Of a stretch of DNA of 64,000 nucleotides, positions 32,399 to 40,953 are shown in pieces; position 1 is the stretch's first letter, and each line of letters opens with the position of its first letter. The position numbers and the translations under genes are program-made. Location: contig SVOG01000005.1 in assembly GCA_015066525.1 (NCBI GenBank), positions 1-64,000 on the forward strand, in the 5' to 3' direction. Under the pieces are notes generated by a model. It was not told where the DNA came from. It worked only from the letters and a program-made list of their open reading frames with translations, and ran no database searches. The DNA comes from Oscillospiraceae bacterium. GTDB lineage: Bacteria; Bacillota; Clostridia; Oscillospirales; Acutalibacteraceae.

Positions 32399-33883
32399 AT
32401 GGATACAAGATTCGCTATTACAGAGTATCCTAACGCTGCTGCGCTTACCGCACAGCTCGACGCACTCATCAAAAAGCCGATTTACTCAATCAACAGAAAT
32501 TCTCTTAAGAGATATGAGGAAGAGTATTTCGAAAAGAAGTGCAAGAAGTCTAAGGAAATGATTACCGAGGCTAAGAATGTTATCCCCGGCGGTGTTCAGC
32601 ACAACCTGGCATTTAACTATCCTTTCCCGATTGTTATGACCAAGGCTAAGGGCAACAAACTTTATGATATCGACGGAAACGAGTATTTCGACTTCCTTCA
32701 GGCAGGTGGCCCGACCATCATCGGCTCTAACGACGATGTTGTGAAGGAAGCTGTTAAGAAGCTCCTCGACGACTGCGGTCCGTCCACGGGTCTCTTCCAC
32801 CCCTATGAGTATAAGCTCGCTAAGAAAATCAGCGAGTGCGTACCTTCGGTAGAGATGTTCCGTATGCTCGGTTCGGGCACTGAGGCTTGTATGTGTGCCG
32901 TTCGTGTAGCGCGTCTTGCAACCGGTCATAAGAATATTATCAAGATGGGCGGCGCTTACCACGGCTGGTCCGACCAGCTCGCTTGGGGTATGCGTGTACC
33001 GGGTACTCTGAATACCCAGTCCCACGGTGTACCGCTTTTCGTATTCAAGCACACCCAGGAGTTCTTCCCCAACGACCTTAAGTCCCTCGAGAAGAAACTC
33101 ATCATCAATAAGTTCCGCGGCGGCACGGCAGCCGTATTTATCGAGCCTTGCGGACCCGAGTCCGCTACCCGTCCGGTGGACAGAGATTTCCCGAAGGGTG
33201 TTCAGGCACTCTGCCGCAAATACGGCGCTCTCCTCGTATGTGACGAGGTTGTTACCGGCTTCAGAATCGGCATTTCAGGCGCACAGGGTTACTACGGCAT
33301 CGACCCCGATATCACCATTTTCGGTAAGATTATTGCAGGCGGTTATCCGGGTGCAGGCGGCATCGGCGGCCACAAGGAAGTTATGAAGTACCTCGGCGCA
33401 GGTCTTGACAAGGCTGAGGGCAAGAAGATTCATAAGGCAATGTGCGGCGGCACCATGGCAGCTACGCCTCTTTCCTGTGTAGCAGGTTACACCGTTATCT
33501 GTGAAATTGAGAAGAGAAATGCTTGCCAGGTAGCAGGTCAGATGGCTGACAGACTGGTTAAGGGTATTAACGAGTCCATTAAGAAGTATGACCTTCCGTT
33601 CGTTTGCTACAATGTCGGCTCTATTTGCCAGCTTCATACCGTAGCAACCATGCACTTCAGAATTAACTGGAAGAAGCCTTGGGAAGTTCCATACGTACTC
33701 AAGCAGACCGGCATTCGCCAGACAGAGATGCAGTATATGGGCGCTGCTTATATGGCAGAGGGTCTCGTTACTCTTGCAGGCTCCCGTCTTTACACCTCGA
33801 GCGCTTACACCGAGGAGGATATCGACGAGTGCATCCGTCGCTTCGACAAAGTACTTTCTCAGTGCGAGAAGATTGATTATTAA
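32399..33883 (+). CDS. Class III aminotransferase, GSA-aminomutase-like
   Basis: A 494-residue fold-type I PLP enzyme of the class III (ornithine/GSA) group. Signatures: RMLGSGTEACMCAVRVAR, GAYHGWSDQ, LVCDEVVTGFR (Asp282), and the PLP lysine Lys310 in TIFGKIIAGGYPGAG. It is longer at the N-terminus than glutamate-1-semialdehyde aminomutase and there are no tetrapyrrole genes nearby, so a catabolic amino-sugar or amino-acid role is more likely. AAGGAGG lies 8 nt before the ATG. It is followed after 86 bp by the aldolase gene. Codon bias suggests high expression. Confidence 0.88.
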   Translation: MDTRFAITEYPNAAALTAQLDALIKKPIYSINRNSLKRYEEEYFEKKCKKSKEMITEAKNVIPGGVQHNLAFNYPFPIVMTKAKGNKLYDIDGNEYFDFLQAGGPTIIGSNDDVVKEAVKKLLDDCGPSTGLFHPYEYKLAKKISECVPSVEMFRMLGSGTEACMCAVRVARLATGHKNIIKMGGAYHGWSDQLAWGMRVPGTLNTQSHGVPLFVFKHTQEFFPNDLKSLEKKLIINKFRGGTAAVFIEPCGPESATRPVDRDFPKGVQALCRKYGALLVCDEVVTGFRIGISGAQGYYGIDPDITIFGKIIAGGYPGAGGIGGHKEVMKYLGAGLDKAEGKKIHKAMCGGTMAATPLSCVAGYTVICEIEKRNACQVAGQMADRLVKGINESIKKYDLPFVCYNVGSICQLHTVATMHFRINWKKPWEVPYVLKQTGIRQTEMQYMGAAYMAEGLVTLAGSRLYTSSAYTEEDIDECIRRFDKVLSQCEKIDY

Positions 33884-33896
33884 TTTGTTTTTAATG

Positions 33897-33918
33897 AGGG
33901 GCGGGGCAACTCGCCCCT
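33897..33918. repeat. Hairpin AGGGGCG/CGCCCCT
   Basis: AGGGGCG (33897-33903) and CGCCCCT (33912-33918) around an 8-nt loop, between the aminotransferase and aldolase genes. It resembles the GTAGGGGCG hairpin family but is diverged. It may act as an mRNA processing or partial termination site. Confidence 0.6.
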
Positions 33919-33969
33919 ATAACCGACTTTAGCCGTTTGTAAATCGGCGGCTATTTAAGGAGAAAATTT

Positions 33970-35187
33970 ATGTCATACGAAATTCAGGAAGCAAAAGAAT
34001 TAGTAGTAAAAGCAGGTAAGGAACTGATTGAAAAGGGACTTATCGCTCGTACTTGGGGTAATGTTTCTGCGCGTATTTCGGACACACAGTTTGTCATTAC
34101 TCCTTCGGGCAGAGCTTACGAGGACCTCACTCCCGAGGAAATCGTGGTTGTCAATATCGACGACTGCTCCTACGAGGGCGACATTAAGCCTTCGTCGGAG
34201 AAGGGTGTACACGCTGCCGCATACCGCCATCATCCCACCGTTGATTTCGTGATTCATACCCACCAGAAGGCGGCGACCATCGTATCCATCACCGGCATGG
34301 AGATTCGCAATGTCTACGACGAGTTTAAGCCCGTCCTCGGCGACAAGGTGCCCTGCGCTGCGTATGCGATGTCGACGACCGACTCCCTTCGCAAGAAGGT
34401 TGAGATGTGCATTATGATGAACCCGAATGCGCGTGCTATTATGATGATGCACCACGGTACGGTTTGTATGGGCGACGATTATGACCACGCGTTTGCACTC
34501 GCTGAGAATCTCGAGCGCTGCTGCGAGAAGGTGATTAAGGATAACTACCTTCGCCATTCGTGGGCTAAGACATACAGCGACGAGGACAAGAGAAATTACT
34601 TCCTCGGCAAGAGAAATTGCGACAAGATGCCCGCGTCCATTCCGGACCTCGGCTCTTCTGTCAGAAACGGCAATACCTTTACCCTTACCGTCGGCGGCAA
34701 GAGTGTGGATGTCGATATCGACACCGGCGTCGGCATTAACGGTATTCCGCCCAAAGTGGAGAAACTCCACCGTGCAATTTATAACACCGAGGACGTTACC
34801 TTTATCCGTCAGCTTGCTACTCCCGATGTTGTAGCAGTATCCTGCACGGGCGACGGTATGACCCCGATGATTGATGACTTTGCCCAGATTGTCGGCACGG
34901 ACGTGAAGAACGTTCCGTGGATTGACGGCGACACAGACGCTTGCGCGAAGGAAGCGGGCGAGGCGATTGACCAGCGCAACGCCGTTCTTATCGACGGTGC
35001 GGGCGCACTCATTACAGGTAATACCGAGGGCGACCTTCAGGCACTCGAGATTATTATGGACAAGGCGTGCCAGGCAGTGATCGATGTCGATATCTTCAAC
35101 CGTGCACACTATGTACCGAAGCTCGAATGTATGCTGATGCGTACCGTCTACCTCGCAAAATACTCAAAGAAAATCGACGAGAAATAA
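33970..35187 (+). CDS. Tandem-domain class II aldolase/adducin protein
   Basis: A 405-residue protein. The first domain (about 1-215) is a complete class II (zinc) aldolase fold: GLIARTWGNVSARI, PSGRAYEDLTPEEIVVV, SSEKGVHAAAYRHHP, the zinc pair in VIHTHQKAA, and a third ligand in MMHHGTVCMG. The second domain (about 255-395) repeats the second half of the fold (FIRQLATPDVVAVSCTGDG ... AVLIDGAGALITGNTEGD) but lacks the histidines, so it is probably structural or regulatory. It likely cleaves a sugar phosphate made by the FGGY kinase. TTAAGGAG precedes the ATG. Confidence 0.86.
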   Translation: MSYEIQEAKELVVKAGKELIEKGLIARTWGNVSARISDTQFVITPSGRAYEDLTPEEIVVVNIDDCSYEGDIKPSSEKGVHAAAYRHHPTVDFVIHTHQKAATIVSITGMEIRNVYDEFKPVLGDKVPCAAYAMSTTDSLRKKVEMCIMMNPNARAIMMMHHGTVCMGDDYDHAFALAENLERCCEKVIKDNYLRHSWAKTYSDEDKRNYFLGKRNCDKMPASIPDLGSSVRNGNTFTLTVGGKSVDVDIDTGVGINGIPPKVEKLHRAIYNTEDVTFIRQLATPDVVAVSCTGDGMTPMIDDFAQIVGTDVKNVPWIDGDTDACAKEAGEAIDQRNAVLIDGAGALITGNTEGDLQALEIIMDKACQAVIDVDIFNRAHYVPKLECMLMRTVYLAKYSKKIDEK

Positions 35188-35198
35188 GACGAAAACAT

Positions 35199-35222
35199 AA
35201 GCACCCTGCGGGGTGCTTTTTG
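35199..35222 (+). terminator. Terminator after the aldolase gene
   Basis: AAGCACCC (35199-35206) pairs with GGGTGCTT (35211-35218), then Ts. Confidence 0.9.
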
Positions 35223-35236
35223 TTTTCAAAAAAAGA

Positions 35237-35265
35237 TTGCAACACTTTGGCGGATATTTTATACT
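35237..35265 (+). promoter_or_regulatory. Promoter of the sigma factor operon
   Basis: TTGCAA (35237-35242), 17-bp spacer, TATACT (35260-35265). It looks like a housekeeping promoter; an additional ECF-type site is not obvious. Confidence 0.58.
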
Positions 35266-35301
35266 TAGTTTATGAAAGGTCTTTCAAAAGGAAGTGACAC
35301 G

Positions 35302-35817
35302 ATGAACGAAAAGGAGCTAATTACCCGCGCTAAGTCGGGCGACAGGGAGGCGTTTGCCGCGCTGTACGGTCTGTATAAAGACAGATTGTACCGCTATGCG
35401 TTTTATCGCTTGCAAAACGAGTCGGATGCCGAGGACGCAGTGCAGGACGCGGTTATTTCCGCTTACATACAAATCGGCTCGCTTAAAAAAGCCGAGGCGT
35501 TTCCCGCGTGGATATTCCGCATTCTTTACTTTTCCTGCGGTGCCCAGATGAAGCGGCAGGAGATGATGCGCAAAAACAGCAATATCGACGATATGGCAAA
35601 TCAGCTCTGTGACACCTCCGCCGAGCGTACCGCGCTGAAAACCGAGCTGCAAAACGCGCTCACCATTCTCTCGGATGAGGAGCAGGAGATTGTGCTCCTG
35701 TCCGCCGTCGCGGGATTTAACAGCAGGGAAATCGGCAAAATCGTGGATATGACGGCGGGCGCCGTGCGGTCAAAACTGTCGCGTAGCCTGAAGAAAATGA
35801 GAGATTTTTTGGAGTGA
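35302..35817 (+). CDS. ECF-type RNA polymerase sigma factor
   Basis: A 171-residue extracytoplasmic-function sigma factor. Region 2 is about 12-75 (YAFYRLQNESDAEDAVQDAVISAY, then FPAWIFRI); region 4 is about 115-168 (LSDEEQEIVLLSAVAGFNSREIGKIVDMTAGAVRSKLSRSL). The ATG at 35302 has AAGGAAG 7 nt upstream; a longer in-frame start at 35272 lacks a site. The next gene starts 5 bp after its stop and encodes a membrane protein with a short cytoplasmic domain, a probable anti-sigma factor. Confidence 0.93.
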   Translation: MNEKELITRAKSGDREAFAALYGLYKDRLYRYAFYRLQNESDAEDAVQDAVISAYIQIGSLKKAEAFPAWIFRILYFSCGAQMKRQEMMRKNSNIDDMANQLCDTSAERTALKTELQNALTILSDEEQEIVLLSAVAGFNSREIGKIVDMTAGAVRSKLSRSLKKMRDFLE

Positions 35818-35822
35818 TTCAT

Positions 35823-37643
35823 ATGAAGGATTTGGATTTTATCACATCAAAACTGAAGGAAGAAAATATCACCGCTCCCGATGCGCTCAGCGAGGAGAAT
35901 ATCGAGGCACGCCTTGCGCAGGGAACGAGCGTCAGCAGTATTGTGAAAACAAAGAAGAATAAAAAACGTATCTTAAAACCGCTGGTATCCGTCGCTGCCT
36001 GTATTGCGCTCGTCATCGGTTCCTTTGCCTCGGTGAACGCCCTGCGCGATGCACGATTTACGCGTGCGATTGAGGGTAACACCAAGAACGGCGTGGTCTA
36101 TTTCGACAGCTATGACGAGATTAAAACCTTCACAGGAAAGATGGATGCCGTTACATCCGATTTTGACTTCGGATTCTTTTTGCCGCGTGTTCGCAATCTT
36201 TACTCTACTACCGCCAAGAGTGAGATAGCAGTCGACGGCGCGATGGAATCGTCCGCCGAGAGTTTCAGCCGCACTTATACGCAGGTGGCGGATGTCGACG
36301 AGTCGGATATCGTCAAGACGGATGGCAAGTATATCTATATTCTCGATACTGCAGACGGCACGCTCGTGATTTATGCGGCGCAGGACGGCGATGCCGAGCT
36401 GATGTCGAAGTATTATACCGACGAGGACGACTGCGATTACGAGGAAATGTATATCGACGGCGACCGTGCATATCTCCTTGGCACGGAGTATGACGAGGGT
36501 GACGAAGAGACGCGCGTCCTCAGCCTTGACATCGGCGATAGGGAAGAGGTGGAGGAAGTCGATACCTACCGCCAGAGCGGCGCTTACAGCACTTCACGGA
36601 TGGTTGACGGCTGCCTCTATGTGATTTCGAATACCTATACCTATGATAAGAAATTCATCCCCTGCTACACGGGCGACGACGGTAAATTCCGCAAGCTTCC
36701 CGCCGAGGACATCTGCGCCTTTGCGTACTGCAGCAGACCCGATTACGCGGTTGTCGGCGCCCTCAATACGAGGAGCGGCGATAGTAAGAGCCGCAAGGTT
36801 AAGGCGGTCATGGGCGGCGCGGACCATGTCTACTGCACGAGCGAAAACCTCTATGTCTCCTGCGTGAATACCGAAGATTACAATGCCACGACAATTATCA
36901 AGTACGCCTTCGACGGCGTGAAAATAAAGGAGCAGGCAGTCGGCAAGGTCAAGGGTACAGTGAATAACCAGTGGTCGTTTGACGAAAGCCGCGGTTATCT
37001 GCGCGTTGCCACCACCGCTTACAATAAGAGCGGCGAGCAGGTGAATAAGCTGTATATCCTCGACGAAAATCTCAAAAAGGTCGGCGATGTCGGCGGCTTT
37101 GCGCGCGGTGAGCATATCGAGGCAGTGAAGTATATCGGCGATATGGCGTATGTCATTACCTATGAGACGACGGACCCGCTGTTTTGCATTGATGTCAGCA
37201 ACCCGAAGAATCCCCGGATTACCGGCAAGGTCAAGATTGACGGCTTTTCGACCAATCTTGTGCCCGTCGGTGAGGATAAACTCGTCGGCATCGGCTACCA
37301 TACCCGCACGAATGCCGAGTGGGGCGGCGTGGAGCGCGCCGGTGTGAAACTCGCACTCTTTGATATCAGTGATAAGAACGCGCCGAAGGTGCTTGACGAA
37401 AAGATTTATGAAAGCGCCACCAGCCCCGCGCAGGAAACGCACAAAGCAATTCTGAAAAAGGGCGACCTTCTTGCCATTCCCGTCACAGACAAAGCGGTCG
37501 TCTTTACCGAAAAGGACGGCAAACTCGATATGCTAAAGGAGCAGACAGTCGCCAGTGAATTTGACCGTATTGTATGCATCGGTGATGATTACTACACGGT
37601 CGACGCTACGGGAGATACGGTGAATTCCTTCAGAATAAAATAA
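35823..37643 (+). CDS. Membrane-anchored beta-propeller protein, probable anti-sigma factor
   Basis: A 606-residue single-pass protein. Residues 1-60 are cytoplasmic and could bind the sigma factor; the membrane helix is about 58-80 (ILKPLVSVAACIALVIGSFASV). The remaining 500 residues are extracellular and match the COG4880 secreted beta-propeller group (ADVDESDIVKTDGKYIYIL, then repeated blades such as DMAYVITYETTDPLFCIDVSNPKNPRI). The ATG at 35823 has GGAG 8 nt upstream at the end of the sigma gene. The pairing suggests that the propeller senses an envelope state and releases the sigma factor. No classical zinc anti-sigma motif is seen. Confidence 0.83.
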   Translation: MKDLDFITSKLKEENITAPDALSEENIEARLAQGTSVSSIVKTKKNKKRILKPLVSVAACIALVIGSFASVNALRDARFTRAIEGNTKNGVVYFDSYDEIKTFTGKMDAVTSDFDFGFFLPRVRNLYSTTAKSEIAVDGAMESSAESFSRTYTQVADVDESDIVKTDGKYIYILDTADGTLVIYAAQDGDAELMSKYYTDEDDCDYEEMYIDGDRAYLLGTEYDEGDEETRVLSLDIGDREEVEEVDTYRQSGAYSTSRMVDGCLYVISNTYTYDKKFIPCYTGDDGKFRKLPAEDICAFAYCSRPDYAVVGALNTRSGDSKSRKVKAVMGGADHVYCTSENLYVSCVNTEDYNATTIIKYAFDGVKIKEQAVGKVKGTVNNQWSFDESRGYLRVATTAYNKSGEQVNKLYILDENLKKVGDVGGFARGEHIEAVKYIGDMAYVITYETTDPLFCIDVSNPKNPRITGKVKIDGFSTNLVPVGEDKLVGIGYHTRTNAEWGGVERAGVKLALFDISDKNAPKVLDEKIYESATSPAQETHKAILKKGDLLAIPVTDKAVVFTEKDGKLDMLKEQTVASEFDRIVCIGDDYYTVDATGDTVNSFRIK

Positions 37644-37685
37644 AACAAAGACGGCACAGCATAACGCTGCGCCATCTTTGTTTGT
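37644..37685 (+). terminator. Terminator after the sigma operon
   Basis: An imperfect stem of AACAAAGACGGC with GCCATCTTTGTT around a CAGC/GCTG inner stem, then Ts. Confidence 0.8.
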
Positions 37686-37690
37686 GGAGT

Positions 37691-37919
37691 AAAATTTATG
37701 TAAAAAATCTAAAAAGGCTATATTGTAAGGCTGATTTTTTCAGCCGTTGTCGTTATATGTAAATGAGGGTGAGCCAGTTGGTTATCGCTCGTTCTTCCCT
37801 CAACTTGATTGACATTATACACCGCTTTTTTCAAAAATCAAGCCTTTTTTGCAGTTTTTTACCACTTATATACATTATACAAAACTATCGAGAATATTTT
37901 GTACAAAATGCACAAAAGC
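37691..37919. other. AT-rich spacer without a gene
   Basis: Between two convergent genes. The only clear structure is a GGCTGA-TTTTT-TCAGCC hairpin (37729-37745), a plausible end for spoVT transcription. I see no open frame with a ribosome site and no RNA gene. Confidence 0.5.
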
Positions 37920-38456
37920 TCACTCCATCTGCTTGCCCAAAAACGCTGCTGCTACCTGTACGAGTTTAATATCCGTCTCGCTCGGCAGCTCGTGGCTGTC
38001 ATCCTCTAAGAGTGCGATAGCGCCGCTGACGTCACCGCCGTAAATAATCGGGTACACGACCTCCGCCTGGCGGTTATAGCCCTCTATGGCGTTGAGCGCG
38101 GGCACCGAGTCGGTCTTGATGTGTATCTGTCGGTTTTCCATCAACTCCTCGAGACTCTTCGTCACCCTGCGTTCGAGCACTTCACGCTTGCTGATGCCCG
38201 AGCAGGCGATGACATGGTCGTTATCCATAATCGCAATCGGCAGCCCGCCGCTTTTGTGCAGCACCTCGGCATACTGCGAGGCGAAGTTCGACAGCTCACC
38301 TATCGGTGAGTATTTTTTGAATATGACCTCGCCCTCCGCATCGGTATAAATCTCCAACGGGTCACCCTCCTTAATACGAAAACTTCTTCTGATTTCCTTT
38401 GGAATGACAATTCTGCCCAAATCGTCAATCCTTCTTACAATTCCCGTTGCCTTCAT
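37920..38456 (-). CDS. spoVT: Stage V sporulation regulator SpoVT
   Basis: A 178-residue AbrB-family regulator. The N-terminal swapped-hairpin DNA-binding domain (1-50) is MKATGIVRRIDDLGRIVIPKEIRRSFRI; a GAF-like domain fills the rest (LPIAIMDNDHVIACSGISKREVLERRV ... YPIIYGGDVSGAIALLEDD). SpoVT acts in the forespore late in sporulation, tuning sigma-G genes. The ATG at 38456 has GAGGAG 7 nt upstream. Its presence indicates a spore-forming lineage. The usual neighbours (yabM/mazG/hup) are absent. Confidence 0.93.
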   Translation of the reverse strand: MKATGIVRRIDDLGRIVIPKEIRRSFRIKEGDPLEIYTDAEGEVIFKKYSPIGELSNFASQYAEVLHKSGGLPIAIMDNDHVIACSGISKREVLERRVTKSLEELMENRQIHIKTDSVPALNAIEGYNRQAEVVYPIIYGGDVSGAIALLEDDSHELPSETDIKLVQVAAAFLGKQME

Positions 38457-38548
38457 ACAACCGCTCCTCTTGTCAAATTTGTTACACACCTATTTTGCAC
38501 AAAAACAAGAAATATATGTAAAACCCGCATTGTAAAAATATGTAAATA

Positions 38549-38577
38549 TTGATTTTATCTTGCTAAAGCGTTATAAT
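38549..38577 (+). promoter_or_regulatory. Promoter for the wall-anchored protein
   Basis: TTGATT (38549-38554), 17-bp spacer, TATAAT (38572-38577), 37 bp before the start codon. Confidence 0.7.
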
Positions 38578-38613
38578 ACTGTCGTATTCGATTTTATGTC
38601 AGGAGGTTTTGGA

Positions 38614-40011
38614 ATGAAAACGGCAAAATTTTTCGGCAAATCCGCCAAAGCAATCGTTGTATTTTTGGTGGCGGCGCTTATAGTATGCGCGCAACTGCCC
38701 TTTGCGGCGCTGGCAGCGGTGGATGATTTTATCGAACAGGGCAACCTGATTTATCTGGTGACCGAAGAGGGCAGCGCCTCCGCGCCCGGCAAGGTGACTG
38801 CCGCGTTTAACGAAAATCTTGACCCCGCAACCGTCACCGGCATTACGGTGCCTGCCACCGTGGAAAACGCGGGCAGAAGCTACCGCGTAACAGCGCTTTC
38901 CGGCAGTGCGTTTGGCGGCTGTGTCGCGCTCGAAACGCTTGATTTATCCGCCTGCACAGCACTTGGCGCCATTGGCGAGGGTTCTTTTCTTGATTGCGAA
39001 AAGTTGACAAGCATCGTGCTTCCTTGTGGTTTTAATAAGGATTTGTTTGCCGACACGGGCGTTGTTCCCGACGGGGACAAGTTCACGATTGAATACGCCG
39101 TGATGGGTGAGCCTCCGACCACCGTTACCGTCTCGTCCGGTCAGTTCAGCTATGTACATCACTATACGGTGAATAATAAAAACTATGCCGAGCACAAATG
39201 CTCCGGTTGCGGACGGAAGGAGCGCCACAAATGGGCGCTCGATAATAACAATACCGCGCAGCACAAATGCACGGTGTGCGGTTATACAGAAACGCACTAC
39301 GGCGGCAACGCCAACTGTGACGGAGAAGCCGTTTGCGTTGCCTGCGGCAGTACCTATAAAACAGCGGCGGGCAAGCATTATTGGGAAGTGGTTCCCGAAA
39401 CCATCGGCGCCACCGCTGCCAATTACACCTGCACAACCTGTGAAAAGGTGGAAAAGCAGCAAATCAGCGCCGATAAAACCGGTGTGAATTATAACGAGAA
39501 GACACTGAACATTATTTTACAGGACCCATACAAAGTTCTGCCCGATGGCACAACCATAGAGGGCACACCGTCTCAGCCGGGCGACAAGCGATACAACGAG
39601 CTGACGGCGCAGCTGGACAATACAAATAATATCGAAAGGCTTGCGTTCTTTGAGCTGGAGCTCTTTGACGCGCAAGGTAAATCCATCAGCGGAAAAATTG
39701 ACGGCTCCGTTCGCGTGCTGATTCAGATTCCCGACGGATGGGATAAGGAGGACCTGAAAGCCGTTCTGGTGACGGAAGGGAAGGACATCGACAATTTTGA
39801 AGAAAGTATAATCACCATCGACGGCGTGAATTATCTGGCGTTCTGGACAGACCATTTCAGCCCCTATGCGCTGATTGACAAAAAGACCGCAAAAGAGAAC
39901 AAAAAGACCTCGCCCGCCACGGGCAGCACGGGCGGCGCACTGTGTGCCCTTGTCGCAGCAACGGCATCGGCGGCAGCCCTCGGCTTCATCGCCCGCAAGA
40001 AGAGAAAATAA
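38614..40011 (+). CDS. BspA-like surface protein with SPATG sorting signal
   Basis: A 465-residue exported protein. The signal peptide is 1 to about 33 (ending ALAA). Residues about 40-130 form one or two LRR_5 (BspA-type) units (YRVTALSGSAFGGCVALETLDLSACTALGAIGEGSFLDCEKLTSIVLP). Residues about 185-290 hold five Cys-x-x-Cys knuckles in HKCSGCG/HKCTVCGY-type repeats. The C-terminus is a sortase signal: TSPATG, a hydrophobic stretch and RKKRK. The SPxTG form recalls class B sortase sites of C. difficile. AGGAGG lies 7 nt before the ATG. No sortase gene is in the window. Confidence 0.87.
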   Translation: MKTAKFFGKSAKAIVVFLVAALIVCAQLPFAALAAVDDFIEQGNLIYLVTEEGSASAPGKVTAAFNENLDPATVTGITVPATVENAGRSYRVTALSGSAFGGCVALETLDLSACTALGAIGEGSFLDCEKLTSIVLPCGFNKDLFADTGVVPDGDKFTIEYAVMGEPPTTVTVSSGQFSYVHHYTVNNKNYAEHKCSGCGRKERHKWALDNNNTAQHKCTVCGYTETHYGGNANCDGEAVCVACGSTYKTAAGKHYWEVVPETIGATAANYTCTTCEKVEKQQISADKTGVNYNEKTLNIILQDPYKVLPDGTTIEGTPSQPGDKRYNELTAQLDNTNNIERLAFFELELFDAQGKSISGKIDGSVRVLIQIPDGWDKEDLKAVLVTEGKDIDNFEESIITIDGVNYLAFWTDHFSPYALIDKKTAKENKKTSPATGSTGGALCALVAATASAAALGFIARKKRK

Positions 40012-40027
40012 AATATCCGTATAAAAA

Positions 40028-40064
40028 AAGCCACGCCCTGATGAACGATAAAGGGCGTGGCTCT
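40028..40064. terminator. Bidirectional terminator
   Basis: AGCCACGCCCT (40029-40039) pairs with AGGGCGTGGCT (40052-40062), A-rich before and T-rich after; lies between convergent genes. Confidence 0.85.
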
Positions 40065-40068
40065 TATA

Positions 40069-40596
40069 TTATTGTTCTGCCTTTTCTTTTGGTTTTTTGA
40101 ATACGAACAGCTTGGAAAATACATAGTTGAGTATGACCACGATGACGGATACCGAAATCTTTGAGCACATTCCGCTGCTGTACAGCACGGCGATGTTGAT
40201 GTGTAACTTTGTCAGTATCGTTGTGAAAAAGGCGTCGATGCCCACGCTGACAAACAGCGGCACGCACAATACCTCGAGGATTCCCGTAAAGGCGCGTGCC
40301 CCGAGAAAACCGAAGAATTCCCTGACGGCGATTTTTCTCTCCCAGCTCTTCGATTCAAATACCCATAATTTATTGGTAATGAAGGCGAAGATGAAGGCGC
40401 TCAGCCAGCTGAACAGACTCGCCAGAAAAACATTCACATCAATATCCCGTACGATGTGCACGATATGAGGCACGCCGAACGCGGCGTTAAACAGCTTCAG
40501 AAAGAGGGGATAGGTGCCCCAGCTGATGACCGTCGCCAGCACGCCCGTGATAAGGTAGGTCCATATCTCGCGGTATTTCGTTAATAACTTCTTCAT
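40069..40596 (-). CDS. GtrA-family membrane protein
   Basis: A 175-residue, four-helix GtrA-family protein (about 12-35, 55-75, 95-118, 138-160). Typical stretches are YLITGVLATVISWGTYPLFL and FAFITNKLWVFES near the second helix, and VILNYVFSKLFVFKK at the end. In known cases it flips undecaprenyl-linked sugars for surface polysaccharide. No glycosyltransferase is adjacent, so the substrate is unknown. Monocistronic. Confidence 0.9.
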   Translation of the reverse strand: MKKLLTKYREIWTYLITGVLATVISWGTYPLFLKLFNAAFGVPHIVHIVRDIDVNVFLASLFSWLSAFIFAFITNKLWVFESKSWERKIAVREFFGFLGARAFTGILEVLCVPLFVSVGIDAFFTTILTKLHINIAVLYSSGMCSKISVSVIVVILNYVFSKLFVFKKPKEKAEQ

Positions 40597-40648
40597 TGTA
40601 TCACTCCGATAAGGATATTTTAAGTCATAACCGAAAAAATGTCAACAA

Positions 40649-40674
40649 AAAACCGCCTCGTATGAGGCGGTTTT
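40649..40674 (-). terminator. Terminator after rpsR
   Basis: A perfect 11-bp stem, AAAACCGCCTC (40649-40659) with 40664-40674, followed on the minus strand by TTTT. Confidence 0.9.
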
Positions 40675-40693
40675 GTACTTTGTACTTTTGTCC

Positions 40694-40927
40694 TTAGTCT
40701 GAAATGTAAGGAAGCAGAGCGAGGTGACGAGCTCTCTTGATAGCGGTGGTGAGCTCTCTCTGGTGCTTTGCGCAAGTGCCGGTTACACGGCGGGGAAGAA
40801 TCTTCGCTCTCTCAGAAGTGAACTTTCTGAGCTTAGCTGCGTCCTTGTAGTCGATTACCTCAACCTTTTCTACGCAAAACTGACAAACCTTTCTGCGTCC
40901 CTTTCTCGGGCCTTTGTTGTATGCCAT
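40694..40927 (-). CDS. rpsR: 30S ribosomal protein S18
   Basis: A 77-residue S18 with the usual RRKVCQFC...[25 protein letters not shown] core. Two cysteines (CQFC) near the N-terminus and one in GTCAKHQ mark the zinc-binding paralogue type. Third gene of the conserved rpsF-ssb-rpsR operon. The N-terminal MAYN suggests that the mature alanine N-terminus could be the target of the RimI encoded at 13544. Confidence 0.98.
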   Translation of the reverse strand: MAYNKGPRKGRRKVCQFCVEKVEVIDYKDAAKLRKFTSERAKILPRRVTGTCAKHQRELTTAIKRARHLALLPYISD

Positions 40928-40953
40928 AGTTTTATCTCCTTATTCGTTAACGA

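Noticed and set aside
32399-33883. Calling the aminotransferase HemL
   Set aside because: The longer N-terminus and its catabolic neighbours, with no tetrapyrrole genes, argue against glutamate-1-semialdehyde aminomutase despite shared PLP motifs.
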